64,000 nucleotides of DNA. Origin: Aquila chrysaetos chrysaetos. Lineage: Eukaryota > Chordata > Aves > Accipitriformes > Accipitridae. This document shows, piece by piece, positions 1 through 11,200 of this stretch. Numbering within the stretch: the stretch's first letter is position 1; every line of letters begins with the position of its first letter. Made by a program: the position numbers and the translations under genes. The notes beneath the pieces were generated by a model. The model did no database searches. It had not been told where the DNA came from and saw nothing but the letters and a program-made list of their open reading frames with translations. Location: NCBI RefSeq assembly GCF_900496995.4, contig NC_044008.1:62001-126000 (forward strand), written 5' to 3'.

Positions 1-412
1 CCCTATGTGAAGAGGCTGAGGGAACAAGGCTTTCTTACCCTGGAGAATAGAAGGCTTTGGGGAGACCTAAAAGCAGCCTTCCAACTATGAAGAGGTTATT
101 GAGAAGACAGAGCCAGGCTTTTTACAATGGTGTAAGGCAGGAGGACGAAAGACAACACACATATACTGAAACAAAATGGGTTCCAACTGGATGTAATGAA
201 GACCTTTTTTTGCCATGAGGACAGTCAAGTGTCATAACAGGCTGCCCAGGGAGGTTGTGCAGTCACCGTCATTGGAGGTTTTCAAGACCTGACTGGATAA
301 AGACTTGAGCAACCCAGTCTGATCTCACAGTTGATCCTGCTTCTAGGAGGAAGCTGCACTAAAATCTGCCTTTAATCCCTTCCAACGTAAATTACCCTGT
401 GACTCATCTCAG
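1..412 (+). mobile_element. CR1 LINE, 3' end fragment (cut by window edge)
   Basis: The sequence matches the terminal part of avian CR1 elements. It runs through the stretch that encodes the end of ORF2 (the GAGGCTGAGGG and CTGGAGAATAGAAGGCT wording) and then the short 3' untranslated tail with a CCCTTCCAAC motif. Its 5' part lies outside the window. The reading frame is broken by stops and indels, so this is an old, inactive copy. Confidence 0.75.
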
Positions 413-1458
413 TTCTAGCTAATTCTATTAGAGATGATGCCTCAGCCTTTTAGTATAAGAGCCAGTAAAACAACTTATACGTCTGTCTTCCCCAGAAATA
501 TAAACCTACCTAGAAGCATTAAAAAACAGCCCCCACTTTTCTGAACGCGTAACTATCAATGATAGATATGAAACATATGTTAATATATATGCAAAATAAA
601 ATTCAGGATCAAGTTAAACAGCTCTGTTAGAATTGTCTCTCTGATAAGAATTTTTGTACTTTCCAATTCTGAGTATGCAGAGAGAACATAGCATTAACAT
701 ATGATATAAGGTTTTCTTTTGTGCCCCTTTAAACTCTTTTTTATATACAATCGACTATACAAAATGGTATTTGCTAAGCTAAAAGTATTATGTATTTTGA
801 GGAGGTTCAGATTAATTGTTGTTGTGAATTCTAACATCTGAAAAGCAGTCTGTCCGTTTTCTGTGATAACAGCTTTCCTTTATCAATTCATACCATACTA
901 TAGTCTTTGAACAACGTTTTCTTCCACTAAGTGAACTAGGGAAAGCCTTATATCTAATGTTAAATTATCTGTACATTGACTCTGAAAAGCAATCTCTAGC
1001 TCTCAGTCCAGATGTTTGCTTTCTTTGAAATTGGCTGAACTTCATAGGCTTTTCCTGAAGATGACACAATCATAGAATCATTTAGGTTGGAAAAGACCCT
1101 TCAGATCATCAAGTCCAACTGTTAACCTAATTCTTGTCTATCTTCTTAGTGTAGAGGGCAAAGTAAAAAAAGATAAACCCAAAGGTCTCTTATGTAGCAG
1201 GAGGAGAGACATTCAATCACTCAAAGAGCTGCTTCAAGAGAATTTTAAGGAATCCATGTGACTAGTAAAGAAAGCGACAAATATAATGGTATAACGTACT
1301 GCTAAGCCCATGAAAATTAAAAGACCGTACAAAGATTTCAAAAGTGCTTATATTTTAGAAAATGATAGTTAAGTAGTTTGGAAGCATTTGTTGAGGTCTG
1401 CTTAGCAAATCAAAATACAAGGTAACTATATGTAAATCCTTATTTCATTCTACTCAAG
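413..1458. other. AT-rich stretch without a recognised gene
   Basis: No coding exon, RNA gene or intact mobile element is visible here. The only recognisable piece is a roughly 63-bp CR1 tail in minus orientation at 1068-1130. The stretch lies on the 3' side of the last visible GOLGB1 exon, so it may be intronic to GOLGB1. Confidence 0.5.
1068..1130 (-). mobile_element. CR1 LINE, short 3'-end remnant
   Basis: The reverse complement of the CR1 terminus is seen: an ATCATAGAATCAT tail, then GGTTGGAAAAGACC and ATCAAGTCCAAC. Only the last 60 or so bases of the element remain. Confidence 0.7.
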
Positions 1459-1563
1459 TTAGGATTGGAGTACTGTGGGCAGTTTTAGGCATCACACTTT
1501 AAATAAGACCAACAAATTAGAAAGTCATCAGGAGATCAAGAGGAGTATAAAAGTATTTCGAAC
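1459..1563 (+). mobile_element. CR1 LINE remnant next to the ERVL-type LTR
   Basis: GGAGTACTGTGGGCAGTTTT is the CR1 ORF2 segment that normally reads HLEYC(V/I)Q. The similarity decays and then stops where the LTR begins at 1564. I could not find a convincing continuation of this copy beyond the LTR. Confidence 0.55.
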
Positions 1564-2162
1564 TGTCCTGGTTTCAGCTGGGATAGAGTTAATTTTCTTT
1601 CTAGTAGCTGGTATAGTGTCATGTTTTGGATTTAGTATGAGAAGAATGTGGATAACACACCGATGTTTTCAGTTGTTGCTGAGTAGTGTTTATACTAAGT
1701 CAAGGATTTTTCAGCTTCTCACGCCCAGCCAGCAAGATGGCTGGAGGGGCACAAGGAGTTGGGAGAGGACACAGCCAGGACAGCTGACCCAAACTGGCCA
1801 AAGGGATATTCCATACCACGTGACGTCATGCCCAGTATATAAACTGGGGGGAGTTGGCCTGGAGGGGAGATCGCTGCTCGGGAACTAACTGGGCATCGGT
1901 TGGCGAGTGGCAAGCAACTGTATTGTGCATCACTTGTTTTGTATATTCCAATCCTTTTATTATTATTATTATTATTGTCATTTTATTATTGCTATTATTA
2001 TAATTATTATTTTCTTCCTTTCTATCCTATTAAACTGTTGTTATCTCAACCCACGAGCTTTACCTCTTTTTTTCTGATTCTCTCCCCCATCCCACTGGGT
2101 GGGGGGGAAGTGAGTGAGTGGCTGCGTGGTGCTTAGTTCCCGGCTGCAGTTAAACCATTACA
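1564..2162 (+). mobile_element. Solo LTR of an avian ERVL-type endogenous retrovirus (copy 1)
   Basis: The element starts TGTCCTGGTTTCAGCTGGGA and ends in TTACA, so it has the TG...CA ends of an LTR. It contains an overlapping E-box and CRE (CACGTG at 1817-1822, TGACGTCA at 1821-1828), a TATATAAA box at 1837-1844, a (TTA)n-rich stretch at about 1958-2010 and an ATTAAA poly(A) signal at 2029-2034. It aligns along its length with the LTR at 8639-9218. No gag, pol or env follows, so it is a solo LTR left by recombination. The 5 bases on each side (CGAAC and AAAAC) are only partly alike, as expected of an old or altered target-site duplication. Confidence 0.88.
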
Positions 2163-2542
2163 AAAACCTACAGAGGAGGTTTGAAAGATGATGATTTTTT
2201 TTTTGGTGTTTTTTTTTTTTGTTGTTGTTGTTTTTTTTTTTAAGAAATTACATCTCCCAGTGTTTAAAATGTTAAAAAATGTCAGTAACCAAGTGTTCAA
2301 CACATGTACTGGAAACAGAATTACAACAAAAAAAGCTTGTTTTGAAGTAAACATTCAGGTAAACATGCATTGGGAAAGACTTTTTAAGTAACACGACAGT
2401 GAAGCTCTAAAAGTCACTGTATTTTTCAGGTGGAATTCCTTTCAGTGGAGGAAGGACCTGCTTTTTAAGAAAGCTGATGAAAGCCTTCCAGGTACATTTT
2501 GGATATACTCAATCTTAACTCAGGGCATGATATCAGATTAAA
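2163..2542. other. Non-coding spacer with T-rich low-complexity run
   Basis: This is the spacer between the LTR and the CR1 chimera. It holds a poly-T/GTT run at about 2196-2242. I see no gene or recognisable repeat in the remainder. Confidence 0.5.
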
Positions 2543-3445
2543 AGCTGGACTTCTCTAAGGCCTTTGATATGGTCCCCCCAACATTCTTACCACTAAATTG
2601 CAGTGACACAGGTTTGACGGATGGATTGTTAGATGGATAGGGAACTGGCTGGATGGCTGTGTGCAGAGTTACAGTCAATGGCTCAATGTCCAAGTGGAAA
2701 CCAGTAATGAGTGGTGTCCCTCAAGGGTCCATACTGGGACCAATACTATTTACTATCTTCATTTGCAACATAGACAGTGGGATTGAGTGCACCCTCAGCA
2801 GGCTTGCGGATGACACCACACTGAGTGGTGCAGTTGATTTACTAGAGGGATGCCATCCAGAGGGACCTTGACATGCTTGAGAGGTGGGCCCGTGCGGACC
2901 TCATGAAGTTAAACAAGGCCAAGTGCAAGGTCCTGCACATGGGTTGGGGCAATCCCCAGCACAAATACAGGCCGGGTGATGAGTGGGTTGATAGCAGCCC
3001 TGTGGGGAAAGACTTGGGGGTATTGGTGGATGAAAAACTGAGTATGAGCCAGCAATGTGTGCTCACAGCCCAGAAAGCCAACTGTATCCTGGGCTGCATC
3101 ACAAGAAGAGTGGCCAGCAGGCTGAGGGAGGTGATTCTTCCCCTCTACTCTGCTCTCGTGAGACCCCACCTGGAGTACTGCATTCAGCTCTGCGGCCCCC
3201 AACATAAGAAGGACATGGACCTGTTGGAGCGAGTCCAGAGGAGGGCCATGAAGATAATCAGAGGGCTGGAACACCTCCCTTATGAAGACAGGCTGAGAGA
3301 GTTGGGGTTGTTCAGCCTGGAGAAGAGAAGGCTCTGGGGAGACCTTATTGCAGCCTCCGAGTACCTAAAGGGGGTCTACAAGAAAGGTGGAGAGGGACTT
3401 TTTACAAGGGCATGTAGTGACAGGACAAGGGGTAAGGGCTTTAAA
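2543..3445 (+). mobile_element. CR1 LINE, reverse-transcriptase and C-terminal ORF2 segment (first half of a chimera)
   Basis: Translated pieces show the CR1 reverse-transcriptase landmarks FSKAFDMV (2550s) and [10 protein letters not shown] (about 2714-2743), followed by a 211-codon open stretch from 2873 containing [44 protein letters not shown]. These belong to ORF2 of the chicken-repeat-1 family. Frameshifts and stops between the blocks show it is dead. The copy ends abruptly at 3440-3446, where a second CR1 copy begins. Confidence 0.85.
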
Positions 3446-4078
3446 CAAGTGCAAGGTCCTGCACCTGGGTTGGGGCAATCCCCAGTAGCAATACAGACTA
3501 GGGGGTGAATGGATCGAGAGCCAACCTGCAGAGAAGACCTGGGGATACTGATAAACAAAAAATTGGACAGGAGCTGGCAATGTGAGCTTGCAGCCAAGAA
3601 AGCCAATCATATCCTGGGCTGCATCAAAAGAAGCATGGGCAGCAGGTCGAGGGAGACGATTCTTGCCCTCTACTCTGCTCTTGTCAGACCCCACCTGGAG
3701 TACTGTGTCCAGTTCTGGGGTCCCCCAGTACAAGACAGACATGGATCTGTTAGAGTGAGTCCAGAGGAGGGCCACAAAAATGTTCAGAGGGCTGGAACAT
3801 CTCTCCAATGAAGAAAGGCTGAGAGAGTAGAGGTTGGTCAGCCTGGAGAAGAGAAGGCTTCAGGGAGGCCTTATTGCAGCCTTTCAAGAGGGCTTCTTCT
3901 CTTTGGGTTGCCCAGAGAAGTTGTAGATGCTCCATCCCTGGAAGTGTTCAAGGTCAGGTGGGATGGGGCTCTGAGCAACCTGATCTAGTGAAGGATGTCC
4001 CTGCCCAGGGCAGGGGGGTTGGACTAGATGATCTTTGAAAGTCCCTTCCAACCCAAACCATTCTATGAGTCTGAATGA
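3446..4078 (+). mobile_element. CR1 LINE, second tandem copy fused to the first
   Basis: The sequence returns to the KCKVLHLG equivalent (AAGTGCAAGGTCCTGCACCT) already passed at about 2920. It then runs a second time through [20 protein letters not shown] and the ERL block to the 3' terminus, GGACTAGATGATCTTTGAAAGTCCCTTCCAACC, finishing in an ATTCTATGAGTCTG-type tail. It is a 5'-truncated copy in the same orientation, joined head-to-tail to the preceding one. Confidence 0.8.
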
Positions 4079-5189
4079 TGTCTTGAACTCCATTAAAGAC
4101 CTGCATTTCTGAGTTCATGGAAAAAAAAAAGAGAAGGGAGATGTTCTAGGACTGCAGGAATCTGGTTTATTGGTGATTATTCCCCCACCAGTATTCTTAC
4201 GAAGAGGGTATAACTCTGAATGATCGGAAGCAAAAGGAATCTTATTTCTGCAAAAATCAAGACAGCCTATTGCCATAGCGCACCACACCCTAAAGTCAAA
4301 AAATGTGGGAACCCTCTTTTTGCACTATAATTCTGATAGAGTGGCGATATTACTGCTACCAGTCTACATGCCTAGACACTCAAAACCAAATTAATTGTCT
4401 TTTTTTTTAATGTGGCATATGTATGGGCCCTTTACTGTTTCAGCAAAAGCTATCAAAAATAATGCCTCCAGAAGCACCACCTGCAGATTGTCAGCATTTT
4501 GTATCAGGGAGGAGTTACTACTTCAGTTATATCTTGTTTTCCACAATCTAAGAATGTGCAAGTGCACAGTGTCCTGGAATACAAAATTTATTCTACCATC
4601 CTTAAGCATAACCAACATTAATGGAACAAAAAATCCAATAAACCAAAACTATTCTTTGAACTTAATATGCCCTATCACAATGAAGCTAACCTTGGCACCC
4701 TTTTCTGGAAAAGCCTGCAATCCCATATTACCATCCTTGCCTTCACCCTAGCTTTTTCATGTCTTCCCCACACTCTTTGCACCTATCACTATGGATCATA
4801 CATGCAGGAACATGAAGCAAGTGAACCATACAGGTAACAAGTTCTGCCCACTTTGTCTCATGGCCTAAACACCAACCATTGCTTCATATCACAAGACAAC
4901 ACCATGGAGGCAGGCCTATGATGCACAGCCCAGTCTTTCTAATAATTCCAGACAGTTTACTTATTTGTTTCTGTCAGTCTGTTCACTGTCTGAGATTCAA
5001 ACAGTTCCTTTTCCCTTTAGAATTAAACTCCACTTTAACCACTGGAAAGAATTATATAGTATTTTTTAAGATCTTGGCAACAAAAGCATAATGAACCAGT
5101 AACCATGGGTATGTTTATTATCTAAAAATAGGCAAGAATAATTCTTAAATATTTGAAGAATATTAAAATAGGTAAGATAATCATACTAC
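4079..5189. other. No gene recognised; probable GOLGB1 intron
   Basis: I see an A-rich run at about 4120-4131 and otherwise unique AT-rich sequence. No acceptor/donor-bounded segment on the minus strand extends the GOLGB1 frame here. The next exon is therefore presumed to be beyond the window, or too short for me to see. Confidence 0.4.
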
Positions 5190-5286
5190 CTTCAGTCTTC
5201 TGTCTTTCCAAGTTTTCTGTGGGTAGGAGTGAAGTCCCATTCCTATCTTCCTGATCTATTATTTTTTCCTGTGAAGTTTTTCTATC
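5190..5286 (-). CDS. GOLGB1: GOLGB1 coding exon 9
   Basis: An acceptor (GTTTAAACAG) precedes GATAGAAAAACT and a donor follows (GAAG|GTAGTA). The 97 nt read DRKTSQEKII...LERQKTE and end in phase 1. The sequence is hydrophilic and less heptad-like than the upstream exons. Assignment rests on frame continuity from exon 8, since this part of giantin is poorly conserved. It is the last exon I can see. Confidence 0.7.
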
Positions 5287-8200
5287 CTGTTTAAACACAG
5301 GATGGAGGGGAGAAAGATAAATTTCAGTACAGTTTATAAACACACATTAGTCTTTGATCTTTCAGTTAAACTTTTAACAAATCAATTGGCAACTTTTAAA
5401 TTACTCAAATTGACTCCTCTTTCCTGGCTTCCATAGTCATAACATGTCTGCCCATCAGCTGAGAGAACCCATAAAATCCTTTGTTAATACATCATAAAAA
5501 AGGACTTCCAAACATTCCATTCTGTTTCAGTTCCTTAACATACAAGAAAACTTCAGGAGACTCGTAAGAAAAGATTGTACCTGTTTCTTCAAGTCAGAGA
5601 CCTGCACTACTGACTGGGATTTCAGCTCATTCTGATAGCAGACAAATTCTTCACATTTCTGTACAAGTTCATCTAATGGAGGGGAAAAAAGGAAGTTAAG
5701 GTGCGTTCTTGCCTTTTTTGCTGAAATATATCCAGTTTACACATATGCACAATAGTATATGAGATCCCTTATCTCTTAGTCACTGCTTCAGTTTTGAGCT
5801 GTAAAGGAGCTGGAAGAAAATCAATTTGAAAGAATAGCTTGAGGCAAGATCAATGTTATTAGTTCAAATACAAGCCTACAGAGAAAATGGTACACTTTGT
5901 TTTCCTTGGCTGTTTTACTTATAATTTCAGTAGAAATTCAGACACTGAAGAATGTGGCACATCTAAAAAGAACTTACATAAGTTGATGGAAAAAATCCAA
6001 TGAGTTATTAAAATTAGTTTAAAAAATACATCTGACTCAAGAAATCCATAAGCCTCAAAAAATTATAGGCTGGGACAGTGCACAAAGCAAGCACCACATA
6101 TGCTGCCCTAGTCTTATGCTCCTCCTCTTGTAACTGGCTTTAGTCACTGCCAAAGACAGAAAGGTGGGATCGCACTAGAGACCTTTAGTTTGATACAGTA
6201 CAACCACTCCTATGTTCCTAGGCAATTATGAATTGTTATACCAAGACTTTCTCATGAGCTATTATTAAAACAAAGCCAAATAGAAGGCAACCCAATAATC
6301 CTTAGGCTCTTAAGAACGTGCTTCACCAAACTGCTGTGCTTGCTCACCCTGTAGTTTCTGTATTGTAGCACTGTTTTCACCAGACAACACCAACAGCCGG
6401 TCAACATCCTGTTTCAGCTGATCATTTTCAGCTACAAGGGCAGCATGGCTAGATTGCAGCTCTTGCTCAGCCACCTTAAGACAACGGATCTGCAGGTTTT
6501 TCTCTTCCACCTCCAGCCTTTGTTTCTCCTCCAGGTCTTTATACTTCACCTCGAATTCATCTTGTGCTCTTCTTGCCTCTTCCAGCTGTTCCGAGAGACA
6601 CTGCACCTCCTCCTGAAAGCGATAGGAGGACAGCTTCCTCTCAGCTAGTTCCAGCTCCACCTTCTCTCTGAGATCCTGAGACTCTCGTCTCTCTGCATCT
6701 AGCACATCCCTCAGGGAGCTTAGATCCACTTCCATCTTCTGGCACTGATCTAGGAGTATCTGTAAAAGGATATGGAAATGAACTCAACTCTCAACTAGTT
6801 CAATACCTTGCCAAAGCAAAGTACCCGAATTATATTTTTAAATTGTCATTAAATCCTTTTCAAACATCTAAGTAGCAGAAAGGAGGAAATAAACATGGCA
6901 GAAATCTCAATTTGTTAGAAAGAAACTGCCCTACTATTTGCAAATTGCAAGAAAGCAATGCTGGGTGAAACAAGAACTCAATTTTGGTAAAGAAAAGATA
7001 AGTCTTAATTTAGAGCAGGGGAATGCAGAGGAACAAAACAATAGAACAGTGGCCATGAGTTCTCTTTTGGAGGAAAGAAAGCTTCCCAAAAGGGAGAGGA
7101 AGGGCTACAACAAAATAGGGGGAACTCAACAATTAGAGAGTACAGTTAAAAAACAGAACCAAAGCATGTATGTCATAGGGAGTCAGAAATGCTGAAACAG
7201 GAAACTGGAGGTAACAGAGTGCTCCACACAGTACCCACTGTTTCAAGAAAGATACCAGAAAGCTGGTCGACACTGACCAGAGATTTAAGACAACCAAGGA
7301 ACAGAAACAGACCCTACACTTGCCAGAATTCCTTTTGTCAAACTTCTCCTGGAGCTGTGGACGGTCAGCATAGCTAGTTTCAGCAGGTGGCTGATGAGGA
7401 GCTCGCTTTCCTTTATAGGTAGGAAGAGAGCTTCAGCCACATGGCCTCAAGTTTATATGTGTACCAAGGTCTCCCTCTGACCACATAATGTGCAAGAGGG
7501 GAGTCAAAGACACAAGGGAGGAGTTGGGGACCCCAACAACCAAGCCATGAAAATATCCATGCCACCACTCCATGAAACACACTGGTGAGCAATGTAACGA
7601 GTAGTGAGTACAAGTCAGCTCACTGAGGTTCTTCACCTCTTCCTGGTGGTAAGAAGTCCCACCACTGTGCCTGGCTGGGACACACAGGAAAAGAAAATAG
7701 AGTGATGCATAAGTGCGTAAAAGTTATCAAAGTGAGGTTCGGCACTAGACTGGCTGGAGATTGTGCAGCCTACTAACATGAGACTGATATAGTATAAGCC
7801 TCTTCTAAAGGGATGGAGAATTATTTTCAGAAGTTCAGATATTGGAAAAAATTAAAAATACACTCACCCTTTATCTGCAAACAAGCCTTTTAAGAGATTG
7901 CATACTAAACCCTGTCTCAAGGGGCACATGTATATATAGTCATATATGCACAGATTTGATCTCATTCTCTTTACGCTGCAAAATGATTAAGTGAGAGCCA
8001 ATACCACTCCAGAAGCTGTGTCATCATATTAGTAAGTTTCTGGCAAGACGTACCAAAGAATATCGGTCTATGCTCTGATCTGGTCTGGATACTGCATTCC
8101 AGAAACAGTGTAGCTACAGCAGTGCTGTGTTAGGCACTTCTGTCTTAGGCGATGCATCGTGTATTTGATGGCTTCGAATGTATCAGTCAGCGGCATGGAG

Positions 8201-11200
8201 TATAGATAGATTTTGTCCCTGTCCACCTGCCCAGAATCTGGGTTACTAGAGATGGTTGCTACAGCGTCCCTATACCCATTGTTTGGCTGGACCTACTACA
8301 AGCTATGCATACAGACCTGCAGCTCTAAAACCTGACCTGAGGGAGCCCCCTGGCTGATTTCATTCTGGAAACCTGGTGCCAGAAATAAGCTAATCTGGTG
8401 ATTTCTGAGCTACTGACAAAAGCCCCATCCACCACTTGCACATGAGAGTAAAGCAATAAGCAAAGCATGAAAAGGTACCTGGTTTTGTTGTTCAGCAGTA
8501 CGTAATTCCTGCTGCAGCAATTCTACCACCTCAGTTCGTCCTAGCAGAGCTGCTTCCTGCTCCTCTAGCTTTCTCTGAAGCGTACGCAGGTTCTGCAAGA
8601 GAGAGAGTGCTATACCAGTATCTGGGAGGCTAACATAATGTCCTAGTTTCAGCTGGGATAGAGTTAACTGTCTTCCTAGTAGCTGGTACAGTGCTATGTT
8701 TTGAGTTCAGTATGTGAAGAATGTTGATAACACTGGTGTTTTCAGTTGTTGCTAGTAGTGTTTAGACTAATGTCAAGGATTTTTCAGCTTCTCATGCCCA
8801 GCCAGCGAGAAAGCTGGAGGGGCACAAGAAGTTGGCATAGGACAGAGCCAGGGCACCTGACCCAAACTGGCCAACAGGGTATTCCATACCATGGGACGTC
8901 CCATCTAGTATAGGAACTGGGAAGTGGGGGCGGGGAATCGCCGCTCGGGGGACTAGCTGGGTGCCGGTCAGCGGGTGGTGAGCAATTGCACTGCGCATCT
9001 TTTGTACATACCAATCCTTTCATTATTGCTGTTGTCATTTTCTTAGTGTTATCATTATCATTATTCGTTTCTTCTTTTCTGTTCTATTAAACTGTTCTTA
9101 TCTCAACCCGTGGGTTTTGCTTCTTCTTCCCGATTTTCTCCCCCATCCCACTGGGTGGGGGGGGAGTGAGTGAGCGGCTGCGTGGTGCTTAGTTGCTGGC
9201 TGGGGTTAAACCACGACACATAAGAAGGCTAGATTTCCTGGTTTCATCCATACACCTAGTTTTCATAACACAGTTACTTTAATAGCCTGAATAACTTCAT
9301 TTTTGTTGACACTATTCTGGAGCCCTGGTGCAGTAGGAAGAGCTCACCATTGTTCTACAAACAGGGAACTGGAGCACAATAATTTAATACTTCTTTTTAA
9401 CTATGCTTTCTTTTCAACTGATACCAAATCAGCAGATTGAAGCCAGGACTCTGAAAGTCCAAACTAGCATCCCAAAAACCACCAAACAATCAAATCGTAT
9501 CTCTTCTCACCCCTTCTGAGTTACTTTGATGAGAAGTGCTCTCTCAGGGTGTCTTGAGACTGGTAAAATTTGTTTCCCTTTCTCCTCCCGTAATAAGATT
9601 ATTATATCAAATATACCTGCTGCATCTCTACTTCCAGATCTGACTGGGCCACTATCTTGCGTAATTCAGCTTGGTGCTGGTGAACCTGCTCTTCCAGGAG
9701 AGCTTCCTTCTCCCGAATCACTTCCTGCAAGGAGCTCAGCTGAAAACATAAGCCACAAAATAAAAAAACCCAAGGTTATGAGCTTGACAGACATGCAGGC
9801 TTGCTTTCAACATGCACCAGCATATTATGTGTGTGATGAGGTCTTCAGCTTGATAATCCTATATGTCACTTTGGTCAAATGGTAACTTTGTCCTACTAAT
9901 ACATATATGTTAACTGATAATATTTCAGATCCCAGAAAGCAAAAACCATAGAATTTCATCTACAAATATGCAGCATGATAAAAGATACGATCACTATAAT
10001 TACAAGTTCATAAAACTTCTGGGTTTTTATTTGTATAGGACGCAGCCCAAGTCACAGATCAAAAGCTAAACCTGCAATTCAGAGTATTAACAAAAATCTT
10101 TCCATAAATAAATACAATGTAACATAACAGCTGTTATATTATGTGATAAAAAGTCCCTCTGCACATCCACAGTAGAACACAGAGAGGCAACAGCAGGTCT
10201 GGGAGCTGAAAGAACACTCTGCCCTAGCTATTCCAAAGCCTGTCACAGAACAGCAATGGCAGGCAGGGAAGAACCCAAATTCTGACTCAGAGGGACACCC
10301 TGTCCAGGTCCTTCCAGGGGCTTGTTCCACCCCTCCTCAGAGAGCCACCAGTCCCGTTGTCCAAGTGTGAAACCCATTAAGATGAATTAACAGCAGAGCA
10401 CCTTTTGCACCAAGGGTGGTTACTGCCTAAGGGTATAGGATATATTATGGGACGCAGGTGAAGAGAATTTTGGGATTGCGAAAGACTTCTGGAATGTTTA
10501 GAGGAGGAATCAAAGGCAAGGAAATGGATGGACCTAGGTGATTTGGGGAGGAACAAAACCGAAAAAATAGAGGATAAGGGAATTAAAAAAGGCCACCTGT
10601 GTAAACAGTGGCTGCTCAATATGCTTGTCTGGCCATGCCCTGCACCTGATCAGCAGTCTGTCCTGTCCTTTTACTGAACACCATTTTTAACTCTTTCACT
10701 GTGGGAGAGAGTCTCTATTCAGTGTGCATTTGTGTGTGTATGGGGGGGGGTCTAAGTGCTAGTAACTGGAATGAGACTGTGGGTCAAAAGGCCTGTGTGT
10801 CCATGGTGCCAGCAACTGGAGAGATTAGAGCAAGTGAACTTCAGTGCCAGCAACTGCAGTCAACCACACCTCAGAGGACCTGTGTGTACATAGTGCCAGA
10901 AACTCAAACAAGTACAAGTGTGCAAGTGAATGTATGATTGCTAGCAAGTATGAAGCTGGACTAGCTGGCAAGTGGGTGAAGTAGCCTGGGAGCCAGGACA
11001 GAGGTGGGATGGTGCCCAAGGGTGAAACCGCAGGCAGACTTGCCTACTAGATGGACAAGAGGAGTTCTGGCCAGCTGCCAGAGACCACAGGGTCTTGGGG
11101 GGTCTCTAAAGACAAGACCTGCTTTTGTGTATGTGTGACTCTCTAAGGAAGCTGGCTACCAGAGAGATCAGGGGAGTCCTGGTCAGCTGCGTGCATGTGC

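Noticed and set aside
2873-3508. 211-codon open frame as a possible host gene
   Set aside because: It is the C-terminal part of CR1 ORF2, with [14 protein letters not shown] and RLRELGLF landmarks.
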